The notes: a model not told the origin generated them from the letters alone. DNA of 46,686 nucleotides from Rhodovastum atsumiense (GCA_026225115.1 JAMFSE010000068.1:1-46686); one strand, 5' to 3'. Numbered from the stretch's first letter, positions 17,294 through 24,980 are shown. Program-made: numbers and translations.

Positions 17294-19182
17294 TGCGCGG
17301 CCGCCTGGACTGGAGGGATGTGCAGCCGCTCGCCTTTTTTCTCCATCTCGCGGCGGGCGGCGATGAAGATGTGGCGCATGCCGATGCGGCTGTCCTCAGC
17401 GCGGGCCAAAAATGCTGCGGAGAGCACGGTGCTTTTAATCTCGGCGCCGGTCATGATCAGGCGTTCGGCGAGCGTGGTGAAATCGATGTCGTCCAGGATT
17501 TCCGGCTCCGCCGGCAGCAATGCGCGCTGCCACAAAGCCAGGCGCTCGGCCGGACGAGGCGGCAGGAATTCGACGGAAAACCGCAGGCGGCGGATGAAGG
17601 CGGGGTCGAGATCCTGCTTGCGGTTGGTGGCGAGAATGGCGACGCCGTCAAAGCGCTCGATGCGCTGGAGCAGATAATCGATTTCGATATTGGCGAAGCG
17701 GTCGTGGGCGTCCTTGACCTGGGTGCGGTTGCCGAAGAGCGCGTCGGCTTCGTCGAAGAAGAGGACGGCGCCACTATCCTCGCAGGCGTCGAACACCTCG
17801 CGCAGTTTCTTCTCGGTCTCGCCGATATATTTGTTGACGACGCCGGCCAGGTCGACGCGCAGCAAATCAAGGCCGAGGCTGCCGGCGACAACCTGCGCCG
17901 CCATGGTTTTGCCGGTGCCGGAGAGGCCGCCGAAGAGGGCGGAGATGCCTTGGCCGAGATGGGTCAGGCGGGAAAATCCCCATTCGTCGTAGACGCTCCA
18001 GCGCAGGCGGATTTGGGATTCGAAATCGCGGAGCAAAGCAGTGGTGTCGGCCGGCAGCACCAGATCGTCCCAGGCATAGGGGGTTGGGAGTTGGGCCAGC
18101 AGAGCGTGGTCGGGGCGGCGCGCGCGGGCCCGCAGCGGGGCGGAGGGACCGGCGGCAGCGCGCGTGATTTCCGTGGCCGTCAAGCGCTGGCTGGTGAGAC
18201 CGGTGGGCGGGGGCGTGTCGCTGAGGCTGCGCCATAGAGCGGTGCGGGCGGCGAGCGGCAGAGGCGCGATGGTGATGGGTTGGCAGAGGCCGCTGGGATG
18301 GCGCAGGCCGCGGAGAAAAACCGTGTTCAGGGTTTTGGCGCGGGTCCAGTCTGCCTCGGTGGCGGCATCGGCGCCGGCGAAATAGGCTAATGCGCCGGTC
18401 ATCGCGGCTTGCCTCAAGGCGCGGGTGATTGCCTGACCGGGGTCCGGGAGCTGGGCCAGGTCGGCTGCAAGCAGTGTCTGGCTGCGATTGCGGGCATATT
18501 GCGCGGCGAGGCTGCGCTTGCCGCTGCCGGGCAGGCCGGCGAGCTCGGCCTCGCGCGGGTCGGCGATGGCGTCCAGCTGCGCCAGGGCGCCTGGATGCAG
18601 GACCAGCGCCGGCGCGGGGATGCGGTGCACGGCATCCGCCAGCAGCGGATCGTGCCAGACTCCTGCCGAGACCGCAGCGGCGACGGCGGGGTCGAGCTGC
18701 CAGGGGGTGGTGAGGCGGGGGCTGTCGGCGGGGGCCGCCAGCAGCCAGCGGCGGATGTTTTCGCCGAAGAAGGGGACGGGATGCTGCCCCGCCAGACGGG
18801 CCGAGAGAAACGGCGTCGGCTGAGTGAGGCGGCCGTCGTCATGCAGATAAGCGACCACGCGCTGCAATCCGGGATCGAGTTCGACGGCGATCAGCAAAGC
18901 CAGCAGATCGGCTTCGGCGGGGGCGAGGCCGAAATTCTCGCGCATCCGGCGCCAGAACGGATCGGCTGCGAGGGCGGCTTGCGCCTCGGTTGGATAGATT
19001 CCGAAGCCGGCTTCGGCGGCGGGGTAAGCGGGGTCGAGCAGGCGGGCGACCTCGCCGGGGCCGATGGCGGGGCCCTGGTCCGGGCTTGCCTGGCCGGATT
19101 GCCAGAGTTTTTCCATCCAGCGCGCGAGGCGGAGCGCGCGGTGGCGGACCAGGTCAAGGATAAGGTTGGCGGTCGGGCTCAT
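17290..19182 (-). CDS. AAA+ ATPase of the contractile injection system (Afp15/Pvc15-like)
   Basis: Predicted 630 aa. The C-terminal AAA+ module has Walker A at 418-426 (GGLSGTGKT), Walker B at 474-480 (LFFDEAD), sensor 1 at 518-520 (ATN), arginine finger candidates at 531-532 and sensor 2 near 579-584 (GAEIKS). The N-terminal half is helical and includes a second, degenerate P-loop-like sequence at 216-224 (GLPGSGKRS) without an evident Walker B. Afp15-type ATPases are an eCIS hallmark needed for particle assembly, though their exact action is not settled. The start overlaps the stop of the DUF4255 gene. Confidence 0.93.
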   Translation of the reverse strand: MSPTANLILDLVRHRALRLARWMEKLWQSGQASPDQGPAIGPGEVARLLDPAYPAAEAGFGIYPTEAQAALAADPFWRRMRENFGLAPAEADLLALLIAVELDPGLQRVVAYLHDDGRLTQPTPFLSARLAGQHPVPFFGENIRRWLLAAPADSPRLTTPWQLDPAVAAAVSAGVWHDPLLADAVHRIPAPALVLHPGALAQLDAIADPREAELAGLPGSGKRSLAAQYARNRSQTLLAADLAQLPDPGQAITRALRQAAMTGALAYFAGADAATEADWTRAKTLNTVFLRGLRHPSGLCQPITIAPLPLAARTALWRSLSDTPPPTGLTSQRLTATEITRAAAGPSAPLRARARRPDHALLAQLPTPYAWDDLVLPADTTALLRDFESQIRLRWSVYDEWGFSRLTHLGQGISALFGGLSGTGKTMAAQVVAGSLGLDLLRVDLAGVVNKYIGETEKKLREVFDACEDSGAVLFFDEADALFGNRTQVKDAHDRFANIEIDYLLQRIERFDGVAILATNRKQDLDPAFIRRLRFSVEFLPPRPAERLALWQRALLPAEPEILDDIDFTTLAERLIMTGAEIKSTVLSAAFLARAEDSRIGMRHIFIAARREMEKKGERLHIPPVQAAAQ

Positions 19183-20513
19183 GCGACTACCGCCAGCCAG
19201 CCGATGGGGGCCGGGATGCCGTTGACCGCGAGCAGCAACGGATAGCTGCCGGCGGTCAGGGTGACCGGCGGCAGGAAGCTGATGGAGGTGCCGGCGGAGT
19301 TGACGATGAAATCGCCGGCCGGCGGGATGGCGGCGGTGGAATAGTTGAGCGCGGTGGCGCCCAGCACCAAGGTAACATCGGTGGCCGGCAGGAAGCCTGC
19401 CCCGGTGACCGTAAACGTGCCGGAGGAAGCAGGGTCAAGCGTGGGCGGGTTCGCCACGCCGTCGATCCGCGGGGCGATGGCGATGGATATGCTGTTGGAT
19501 TTGACGGCGCCGCCGCTGCCGACAGCGAGGCTGTAGATGCCCGGCAGCGGCGTATGGGCCAGCGGGCTGACCGGGGCGGCGTAGCTCTCCGGCGCGGCGA
19601 TCGTCAGCCGTGATGCGGCGGTTCCCTGGCGCCAGGTGGTGATGTCCCAGAGCGTCGCGCTACCGGGGATGAAGAGGAAAACTTCGGCGGCATCGGCGAG
19701 ATCGAGGCCGCTGCCAGCGATGGTCACATAGGCGCCATAGGTTGGCGCAATGGTGCCAGGCTCGGGCGCCGGAATGCCGCCGACCATGACCAGCGGGCCG
19801 ATGTCCGGGGGGAGCAGATTAAGTGAGGCGTCCGGCAGCAGCGGCGGGGTGAATTGCGAAAAGCCGTCGCCCAGCGCGGGCGGCGTGCCCGGCGGGCTGA
19901 CCAGCGGCGCCGGCAGCTGACCCGCCTGCATGACGGATAGATTGACCGTCGAGGGCGGCGGTTCGGGCGGCAGGATGGTCTCCGGCGCCTCGATGAAAAT
20001 GACCGAAGCGCGGATCAGCGCCGATAGCCGGATCGGCACCGTAAAAGCCTGCCAGAGGCGGCTCATCTCTTCGATGGTGTCGGCTTCGATCGAAAGGACG
20101 AATTCGCCGTTCGGCACCATGCTCCAATCCGGCAGGCTGGGGACGGTATCGGCGCTCATGATCGGGTTGCTCTGGATGGCCGCCAGCGCGATCGAGAGCG
20201 CGCGCTGCTCCAGCACGGTGTCTTTGTCGCAATAGGCGGTGAGCAGATAGGACAGGTTGAGGCTGAGCGGCTGCACATTGTTGAGCTGCGGGCGCGGGCC
20301 GGTGAGCGGCGTGTTGCGCCAGTAGGGGTCGCGGCCGATGTGCAGCAGATAGAGGTTGAGGAAGCATTGCTCACCGCTGTCGCGCATGGTTTCGGGACTG
20401 CAGGCGCTGACCTTTATTTTGCTCACGAAGGGCAAACTCGAGCTGCCGACCGCCTGGGCGAGCAGCCCGGTCAGGATAAGGGTGATATCGGAAAGATCAG
20501 GCGTGCTCCACAT
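19179..20513 (-). CDS. DUF4255 (Pvc16-like) tail terminator/cap protein with C-terminal Ig-like repeats
   Basis: Predicted 444 aa. Residues 1-195 are the DUF4255 domain (LSDITLILTGLLAQAV, CFLNLYLLHIGRDPYWRN, LSLNLSYLLTAYCDKDTVLE, IALAAIQSNPIMSADT), matching the cap that ends sheath and tube elongation (Pvc16/Afp16). After a Pro-rich linker, residues about 250-444 form two Ig/IPT-like beta units (YVTIAGSGLDLADAAEVFLF and GTFTVTGAGFLPATDVTLVL). Most plain caps are about half this length, so the extension is notable. It would project from the distal end of the particle. It starts 6 bases after the Pro/Ala-rich gene. Confidence 0.9.
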   Translation of the reverse strand: MWSTPDLSDITLILTGLLAQAVGSSSLPFVSKIKVSACSPETMRDSGEQCFLNLYLLHIGRDPYWRNTPLTGPRPQLNNVQPLSLNLSYLLTAYCDKDTVLEQRALSIALAAIQSNPIMSADTVPSLPDWSMVPNGEFVLSIEADTIEEMSRLWQAFTVPIRLSALIRASVIFIEAPETILPPEPPPSTVNLSVMQAGQLPAPLVSPPGTPPALGDGFSQFTPPLLPDASLNLLPPDIGPLVMVGGIPAPEPGTIAPTYGAYVTIAGSGLDLADAAEVFLFIPGSATLWDITTWRQGTAASRLTIAAPESYAAPVSPLAHTPLPGIYSLAVGSGGAVKSNSISIAIAPRIDGVANPPTLDPASSGTFTVTGAGFLPATDVTLVLGATALNYSTAAIPPAGDFIVNSAGTSISFLPPVTLTAGSYPLLLAVNGIPAPIGWLAVVA

Positions 20514-20519
20514 GGGCGC

Positions 20520-21263
20520 TCACCTCTGGCTCAAGCCAAAACGCCAATGAAAGGCGCGGGCGGGGACGGCGGCGGGCGGGGCTTTTGGCGCAGGCATGGG
20601 CGCGGGGGCGGGTACCGGGAATGGCGATGGCGGCGGCGCGGTTCGCACTTCGATGGTGCCGATGTGGATTTCCGTGCCATGGGCGGGCTTGGGCGCCGGT
20701 CGCGGCTGCGGCGGCGGATCGAACAGGGCGGGTGCGGCGGCTTTCGGCGGGAGTACTATGGGCTCGCCCCAGACCATCGCGGCGGGCGCGGGAGGCAGCG
20801 GGAGGTTTGAAGCCGATGCTGGCGCGGATTTTTGAGGAACTGGCGCCGAGAGGTTTGCGGCTGGGGCGGCGGAGTTGGCGGGACCGCCAGCGGGAAAATG
20901 TACCGCAGGCGCAGACTCTACGGGTTCAGCTTTTGGCGTTTCCGGCGCGAACGCGATGGGTGGTTCGGCGGCAGCCGCGGAGGCGGCGGGCGGTGCTTTC
21001 CGGAATTTTGCCGCGGGACCAGCGGCGCCTACGTCGCTCGCCACGACCTTTGCGCTGTCTGGTTTTGCCTGGGTGCGCCGGCTGACCGGTGCGGCGGGTC
21101 TGACGGCCGGTACAAAGGCTTTGGCACCGGGACGCGTTTGCGTTGGCTCTGTGCTTGCCAGGCGCGCCGCGTCCGGTGCCGCTTGCGGGTGGGGCGATAA
21201 TGCCGGACCGCGCGGGTTGAGGGGGGCGACCAGGCGCTGCAGGTAGGAACGGCGGGCGCGCAT
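20520..21263 (-). CDS. Pro/Ala-rich low-complexity eCIS protein with conserved terminal motifs
   Basis: Predicted 247 aa. The N-terminus reads RARRSYLQRLVAPLNPR, then a long, probably disordered Pro/Ala-rich tract. A short ordered motif at 199-207 (IHIGTIEVR) is followed by another Pro-rich tail. Short proteins carrying a 'h.tIGrIEVR'-type motif occur between DUF4255 and chaperone genes of eCIS clusters, which supports a real gene despite low complexity. I chose ATG 21263 because it lies one base after the stop of the previous gene (TGA-G-ATG). A start 18 codons upstream would overlap that gene. Function is unknown. It is the only long linker-like protein in the cluster and could take part in length control or capping. 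Confidence 0.7.
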   Translation of the reverse strand: MRARRSYLQRLVAPLNPRGPALSPHPQAAPDAARLASTEPTQTRPGAKAFVPAVRPAAPVSRRTQAKPDSAKVVASDVGAAGPAAKFRKAPPAASAAAAEPPIAFAPETPKAEPVESAPAVHFPAGGPANSAAPAANLSAPVPQKSAPASASNLPLPPAPAAMVWGEPIVLPPKAAAPALFDPPPQPRPAPKPAHGTEIHIGTIEVRTAPPPSPFPVPAPAPMPAPKAPPAAVPARAFHWRFGLSQR

Positions 21264-21264
21264 C

Positions 21265-22029
21265 TCAGGCGACCCTGGCCTGGGCGTGGCGAATGCGTTC
21301 GCCAATGCGTTCGGCATAGAGGCGGCGGCGCTGTTGCGGCAGCGCCAGAATCTCCGCCTCCGGCCAGTGGTAGGCGCCGGCGATCAGATCGATTTCGTCG
21401 TACAGCTGGGCGGCCTCGCGCTTGAGTTCGGCGATCACGATTCTGGCCACCGAAAGAGCGACTTCCGTCTCCGCGCCGCATTCCGGGCAGGCGGCGGCGA
21501 TCGGCTGGGAGAGTTCCGGCGCCATCTGACCCATCAGCCGCTCAACCCGGGCGCGTTCGCGCCTAGCCATGCCGGCCTCAAAACAGCGTTCGGCCAGCAC
21601 CCAAGCCGGATCGTGGGCAGATGCGGCGGCGGCGAGATCCAACGCCGTCGGCAGCCGGAATGCCGCCTCCCCTGCCGTGTACCATCCGGGACGGCTGGCG
21701 TGGGCGGCCACACCCGCCGGGCTGCGGGGGGTAACGCTCTCCTGCAGATCGGTGAGCAAAAAACTGATTTCTGCCCGCGCGCTGCAATGCGGACAGGCAA
21801 AGCCAAGCGCCATCAGCGGGCCGAACCGCCGCGCCCGCAGCGAGAGGAGTAAAAATTCGAAATCCGTCACCACCAGATCGGCCCATTGCGCCTGCTCGCC
21901 GCCGAGCCGGGCCAGCAGCGCCAGCGCGGTTTCAATCGGATGGGTGTGGGATTCGTGCAGCAGCATTTCGTCGGCGCCGCCGGGATCGCGCAGGGTAATC
22001 TGCGCACCGCTCGCGGGTAGCCGTACCAT
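21265..22029 (-). CDS. T4-type baseplate hub assembly chaperone-like protein with two zinc-ribbon CxxC pairs
   Basis: Predicted 254 aa. It contains two Cys pairs, C79/C82 (FACPHCSA) and C181/C184 (AACPECGAE), that can form a split zinc site. The context is helical and Arg-rich, with ETALALLARLGGEQAQWADL and LYDEIDLIAGAYHWPEAEIL. Proteins of this pattern located after the tube gene in tail-like clusters are annotated as T4-family baseplate hub chaperones. ATG 22029 is two bases after the tube stop and is the natural coupled start. A longer upstream frame exists but only as an antisense shadow of the tube gene. Confidence 0.72.
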   Translation of the reverse strand: MVRLPASGAQITLRDPGGADEMLLHESHTHPIETALALLARLGGEQAQWADLVVTDFEFLLLSLRARRFGPLMALGFACPHCSARAEISFLLTDLQESVTPRSPAGVAAHASRPGWYTAGEAAFRLPTALDLAAAASAHDPAWVLAERCFEAGMARRERARVERLMGQMAPELSQPIAAACPECGAETEVALSVARIVIAELKREAAQLYDEIDLIAGAYHWPEAEILALPQQRRRLYAERIGERIRHAQARVA

Positions 22030-22031
22030 GA

Positions 22032-22541
22032 TCAGATTTCCTTCGGTTCCGTCAGGGTGGTGTCCTGCTCCCAGCCCTCGTTCTCGATCTTGATATGCTC
22101 GATGGCGATGGCGTTCGCCCCGGCGTCGAGATCCGGCAGCGCCTGGTATTCCGAGACCCAGGCGCGATGGATTTTGAAGCGCCATACCGGCTGGCCTGCC
22201 TCGTTCAGCAAATCGATGCGGACCTCCTGGCGCAGATTGGCGAGCGAGGTGCTGGGCACGCCCTGGTCCAGCACCTGGGCGTAATTGGCCCATTTGGCGA
22301 AATCCAGATCCTGGGTGATGCCGCGCTCCAGCGTGATCGGATCGTATTTGGTGCGCCCTAAGCCCTTGAGGATGATGGCGTTGCCGCCTTCCTTGTAGTC
22401 GATCACATCGGAGGAGCGTTTCAGCCCGGTCACCTTGCTGACGGCCGCGACCGGCGCGGTGCTGTTGCCGAAATAGACCAGGAACCGATATGTTTTGTAC
22501 GGGTCGTAGCGGTTGATGTTGACGGTGAATGGCTTGCCCAT
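22032..22541 (-). CDS. Contractile injection system inner tube protein
   Basis: Predicted 169 aa. The family pattern of phage T4 gp19-like/CIS tube proteins is clear: NRYDPYKTYRFLVYFGNSTA, PVAAVSKVTGLKRSSDVIDY, GGNAIILKGLGRTKYDPITL, ERGITQDLDFAKWANYAQVL, and a C-terminal strand pair VWRFKIHRAWVSEYQALPDL, then ANAIAIEHIKIENEGWE. It polymerises into the hollow tube inside the sheath. I use ATG 22541 (preceded by GGAGAATCC). An ATG 12 codons upstream falls within the sheath gene. Only this single tube paralogue is present in the window. Confidence 0.95.
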   Translation of the reverse strand: MGKPFTVNINRYDPYKTYRFLVYFGNSTAPVAAVSKVTGLKRSSDVIDYKEGGNAIILKGLGRTKYDPITLERGITQDLDFAKWANYAQVLDQGVPSTSLANLRQEVRIDLLNEAGQPVWRFKIHRAWVSEYQALPDLDAGANAIAIEHIKIENEGWEQDTTLTEPKEI

Positions 22542-22551
22542 TGGATTCTCC

Positions 22552-24138
22552 TCAACTACCGGCGGTCTGGCCGGCAAGCTGCGCGATTTGCACGATGACG
22601 AACTCTGCCGGCTTCAGCGGCGCGAAGGCGACCACGATGTTGACGATGCCCTGGGCCTGGTTGGCGGGCGTGGTGGTGGTGCTGTCGCAGGTGACCTGAA
22701 AGGCCTGGGACGGGGTTGAGCCCTGCAGCGCGCCTTGCCGGAACAGCGAGAGCATGAAGGCGGAAATGGAATTGGTGATGGCGATCCATAACGGCTCGTC
22801 ATTGGGCTCGAAGATCACCCAGCGCAGGTTGGCGAGCAGGGTTTGTTCGATGAACAACGTCATCCGCCGGACCGGCACGTATTTCCATTGTTCCTGGCTG
22901 ACCGCGACCAGAGTGCGCGCACCCCAGACCACGGTGCCGACGCCGGCGAAGCTGCGCAGGCAGTTGATGGAATCCAGATTGAGCACGCCCTGCTGCGGAT
23001 CGGTCATCACCCCGCTCAACACCGGGCCGCTGGTATTGAGGATGGTGGTGGCGAGGCCCGCCGGGGCCTTCCAGACGCCGCGACTGGCATCGGTCTGGGC
23101 ATAGATGCCAGCAACAAAGCCGCTCGGCGCCATCGGTATGTTATTGCCGGTGACAGGATCGTTGCTGAGCAGATACGGGAAATAGACGGCGCCGTTCTGG
23201 CTGGTGGGAAGCTCCAGCCCGGATGTGGTCATCCAGTTGAGGATGGGTTCTGGATGGGTGGTGGCGGTGTTGACGGCGGGCGCCTGCGGCGGCGGGTCGA
23301 CGATCATGAAGGCGCGCTTGCTTTCGGCAAATGCCAGCGCCGCGCTGACGACGCTGAAATCGGTGACGCCGGGGGTCAGCAGCAGGTTAAAAATTTCGAC
23401 CTTGTCGAGCGTGCTGTTGGGTTCGAACACCGCGGTCAGGCTGCCGCCGGGATTGAGATAATCTGCTGAGCTGAAGGTTGAGATCGGCGTTGCGACCTCA
23501 TTGGACGGGCTGCGCGGTAAAGGGGTGCTGCCGACGGACGGCGGCGCGGTGCCGTAGCCGGTGGCGCTGGGCGCCACGTTGATCAGCTGGGAGGCCGTGT
23601 TGATGACCCCGAGCGAGGCGGCGGTGATCCCCAGGCCGCGATAGGTTTCGATCTGCGCGCCGTAGGTAACCACCAGGTCGAAGGTCTTTTTCGTGGTGTT
23701 GACGTTGGCGACCTGCACCGCCATCGGCACGACATCGGTCGGCTCCAATGCTGTGAATTCAATGCCGCCGCCGGTGGTGGCGACCTCCACGGCGAAGTGC
23801 ATTTCGGTCGAGGCCAGGCCGAACTTCGCCGAGGCGGCGCTGGCGTATAGCCCCGGCTGCAGGCCGACCACCCAGGCGGTCGAGCCGCCGTTCAGGAAGA
23901 ACTGATAGACAGCGCGCGGCAGGCTGGCATCGATCAGCCCGCTGCTGAACAGCGGCCCGAAGGCGGCGACGTAATCCGTGAAACTGAAGCATTGCTGGGC
24001 GACGTAGAATTGCTCGGTCTTGTAGGGATGCGAATAGCCCACGAAGGCGGCAATCGAGGTGGGCGCCGGGGTGATGGTATGCGAGCTGCTCGGGAGCTCC
24101 TGAATATAGATGCCGGGATAGGTTGGGGAGACGGTCAT
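22552..24138 (-). CDS. Contractile tail sheath protein
   Basis: Predicted 528 aa. The N-terminus (SPTYPGIYIQELPSSSHTIT, PAPTSIAAFVGYS) and the C-terminal sheath domain are diagnostic of the CIS sheath family. The C-terminal part includes PAGLATTILNTSG, LNLDSINCLRSFAGVGTVVW, GARTL, YVPVRRMTLFIEQTLLANLR and WVIFEPNDEPLW. The last strand carries the inter-subunit linker (GIVNIVVAFAPLKPAEFVIV). It forms the outer contractile tube. Only one sheath gene is seen, whereas several eCIS carry two or three. It precedes the tube gene by 10 bases and follows a strong hairpin. Confidence 0.96.
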   Translation of the reverse strand: MTVSPTYPGIYIQELPSSSHTITPAPTSIAAFVGYSHPYKTEQFYVAQQCFSFTDYVAAFGPLFSSGLIDASLPRAVYQFFLNGGSTAWVVGLQPGLYASAASAKFGLASTEMHFAVEVATTGGGIEFTALEPTDVVPMAVQVANVNTTKKTFDLVVTYGAQIETYRGLGITAASLGVINTASQLINVAPSATGYGTAPPSVGSTPLPRSPSNEVATPISTFSSADYLNPGGSLTAVFEPNSTLDKVEIFNLLLTPGVTDFSVVSAALAFAESKRAFMIVDPPPQAPAVNTATTHPEPILNWMTTSGLELPTSQNGAVYFPYLLSNDPVTGNNIPMAPSGFVAGIYAQTDASRGVWKAPAGLATTILNTSGPVLSGVMTDPQQGVLNLDSINCLRSFAGVGTVVWGARTLVAVSQEQWKYVPVRRMTLFIEQTLLANLRWVIFEPNDEPLWIAITNSISAFMLSLFRQGALQGSTPSQAFQVTCDSTTTTPANQAQGIVNIVVAFAPLKPAEFVIVQIAQLAGQTAGS

Positions 24139-24195
24139 GGGGAGGCCTCTCGGTATGATGGGGTGCGGCGCGGGGGGTTAGCGCGCGCCTGAATT

Positions 24196-24215
24196 CCGGG
24201 CCGCATTCGGCCCGG
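24196..24215. repeat. Strong inverted repeat between the 79-aa gene and the sheath gene
   Basis: Two perfectly complementary 8-base arms (CCGGGCCG at 24196-24203 and CGGCCCGG at 24208-24215) are separated by CATT. On the minus-strand transcript this hairpin lies about 60 bases before the sheath start codon. No run of U follows, so it is not a classical intrinsic terminator. It could protect the sheath mRNA 5' end, attenuate, or act as a processing site that allows higher sheath expression. Confidence 0.6.
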
Positions 24216-24220
24216 CGGGG

Positions 24221-24460
24221 TCAGGGAATTGTGACGATTTTCAGGAACCCCTGCTGGGTCAGGCTGGTGAGCAGAGCGTCGACCACGGCTTCATCGGCAC
24301 TGGTCAGGCCGGCGGCGGTTTTCCAGGCTGAGGCGTCGGGCTGGCTGTCGGTGACCGTCAGCACGCTCAGCGGGATTTGATATTGCTTCCCGGCGTTGCC
24401 GCCGATGTCCTCGCTTATGAACGTGACCGGGGAAGCCCCCGCGACATATTGGGTGGTCAT
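24221..24460 (-). CDS. Small protein preceding the sheath gene, function unknown
   Basis: Predicted 79 aa, beginning TTQYVAGASPVTFISEDI and ending LTQQGFLKIVTIP. It looks like a small alpha/beta protein with an N-terminal strand-rich part and a C-terminal helix (ADEAVVDALLTSLTQQG). I chose ATG 24460 because AGGAGG lies 7 bases upstream. An earlier ATG nine codons up lacks such a site. I do not recognise the family. Its location as the first gene before the sheath and its excellent ribosome binding site suggest a particle-related or regulatory role. The space to the sheath gene (82 bases) contains a strong hairpin. Confidence 0.65.
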   Translation of the reverse strand: MTTQYVAGASPVTFISEDIGGNAGKQYQIPLSVLTVTDSQPDASAWKTAAGLTSADEAVVDALLTSLTQQGFLKIVTIP

Positions 24461-24490
24461 TCGTTCCTCCTGCGGAAATTTAAGCAAAGC

Positions 24491-24510
24491 GTAACGGCGG
24501 GCGCCGTTAC
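24491..24510. promoter_or_regulatory. 20-base dyad upstream of the first eCIS small gene
   Basis: A perfect inverted repeat has arms GTAACGGCG (24491-24499) and CGCCGTTAC (24502-24510) around a two-base centre. It lies 30 bases before ATG 24460 and 44 bases after the stop of the 110-aa gene. Its symmetry and size suit a dimeric regulator such as the LuxR-type protein encoded just upstream. As RNA it forms a hairpin, but only a mixed TTTGCTTAAATTT stretch follows, so a terminator is less well supported. Role undecided. Confidence 0.45.
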
Positions 24511-24553
24511 AAAGCCATCCACCAAAGGATCGAGAGAAGGTGGACGCCGGGGT

Positions 24554-24886
24554 CTAGATCTCTGGCCGCAGATCGCGCAGCCGCTTGGCCAGGTTTTCCG
24601 GCGTGAATTGGGTGCTGTCGCCGGGATCTGGGCCGAGCAGGCTGGTGAAATCGGCGGACAGGCTCAGCACCGGCACGGCGGGCGGGAACAGCGCGGCGGC
24701 AAGCGCGCGGGCGGCCGTGCCGGGACCGAGGATGGCGACATCGGCCGCGGCCGCCGATGACGATGTGGTTATGCTGAAAATTTCGAGCTTTATGCCAAAA
24801 TCCGCCAGGCGCGCGGCGAGCGTCGCGGTTATAAGATCGACCAGCAATGGCGGCATCATGACGAGCGCCGCGCGAAGCTCGGGCAT
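24554..24886 (-). CDS. Small receiver-like alpha/beta protein, function unknown
   Basis: Predicted 110 aa. Alternating strands and helices resemble a shortened response-regulator receiver fold: ALVMMPPLLVDLITATLAAR, then LEIFSIT, ADVAILGPGTAARALAAALF, VPVLSLSADF and a final helix ENLAKRLRDLRPEI. The usual phospho-acceptor context is not obvious (ADVAILGP in place of DlvllD), so any such domain would be a pseudo-receiver. The gene follows the LuxR-type regulator by 94 bases on the same strand and precedes the injection-system genes. A perfect 11-base repeat occurs at its stop and again between it and the regulator. No family can be named with confidence. Confidence 0.5.
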   Translation of the reverse strand: MPELRAALVMMPPLLVDLITATLAARLADFGIKLEIFSITTSSSAAAADVAILGPGTAARALAAALFPPAVPVLSLSADFTSLLGPDPGDSTQFTPENLAKRLRDLRPEI

Positions 24887-24980
24887 GATGTTGATCTCCC
24901 CGGAACCCGCATATGTTGCGGCGGCGGCGGGAGGAATTCCATTATCCGCAGGGTCTAGATCGAAAGCGTTTCGCGTTGGG

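Noticed and set aside
1134-24460. Prophage or type VI secretion interpretation of the tail-like cluster
   Set aside because: No terminase, capsid, portal, integrase or lysis genes are present, and no TssJ/L/M membrane complex or ClpV is seen. The Afp15-like ATPase, DUF4255 and DUF4157 genes point to an eCIS.
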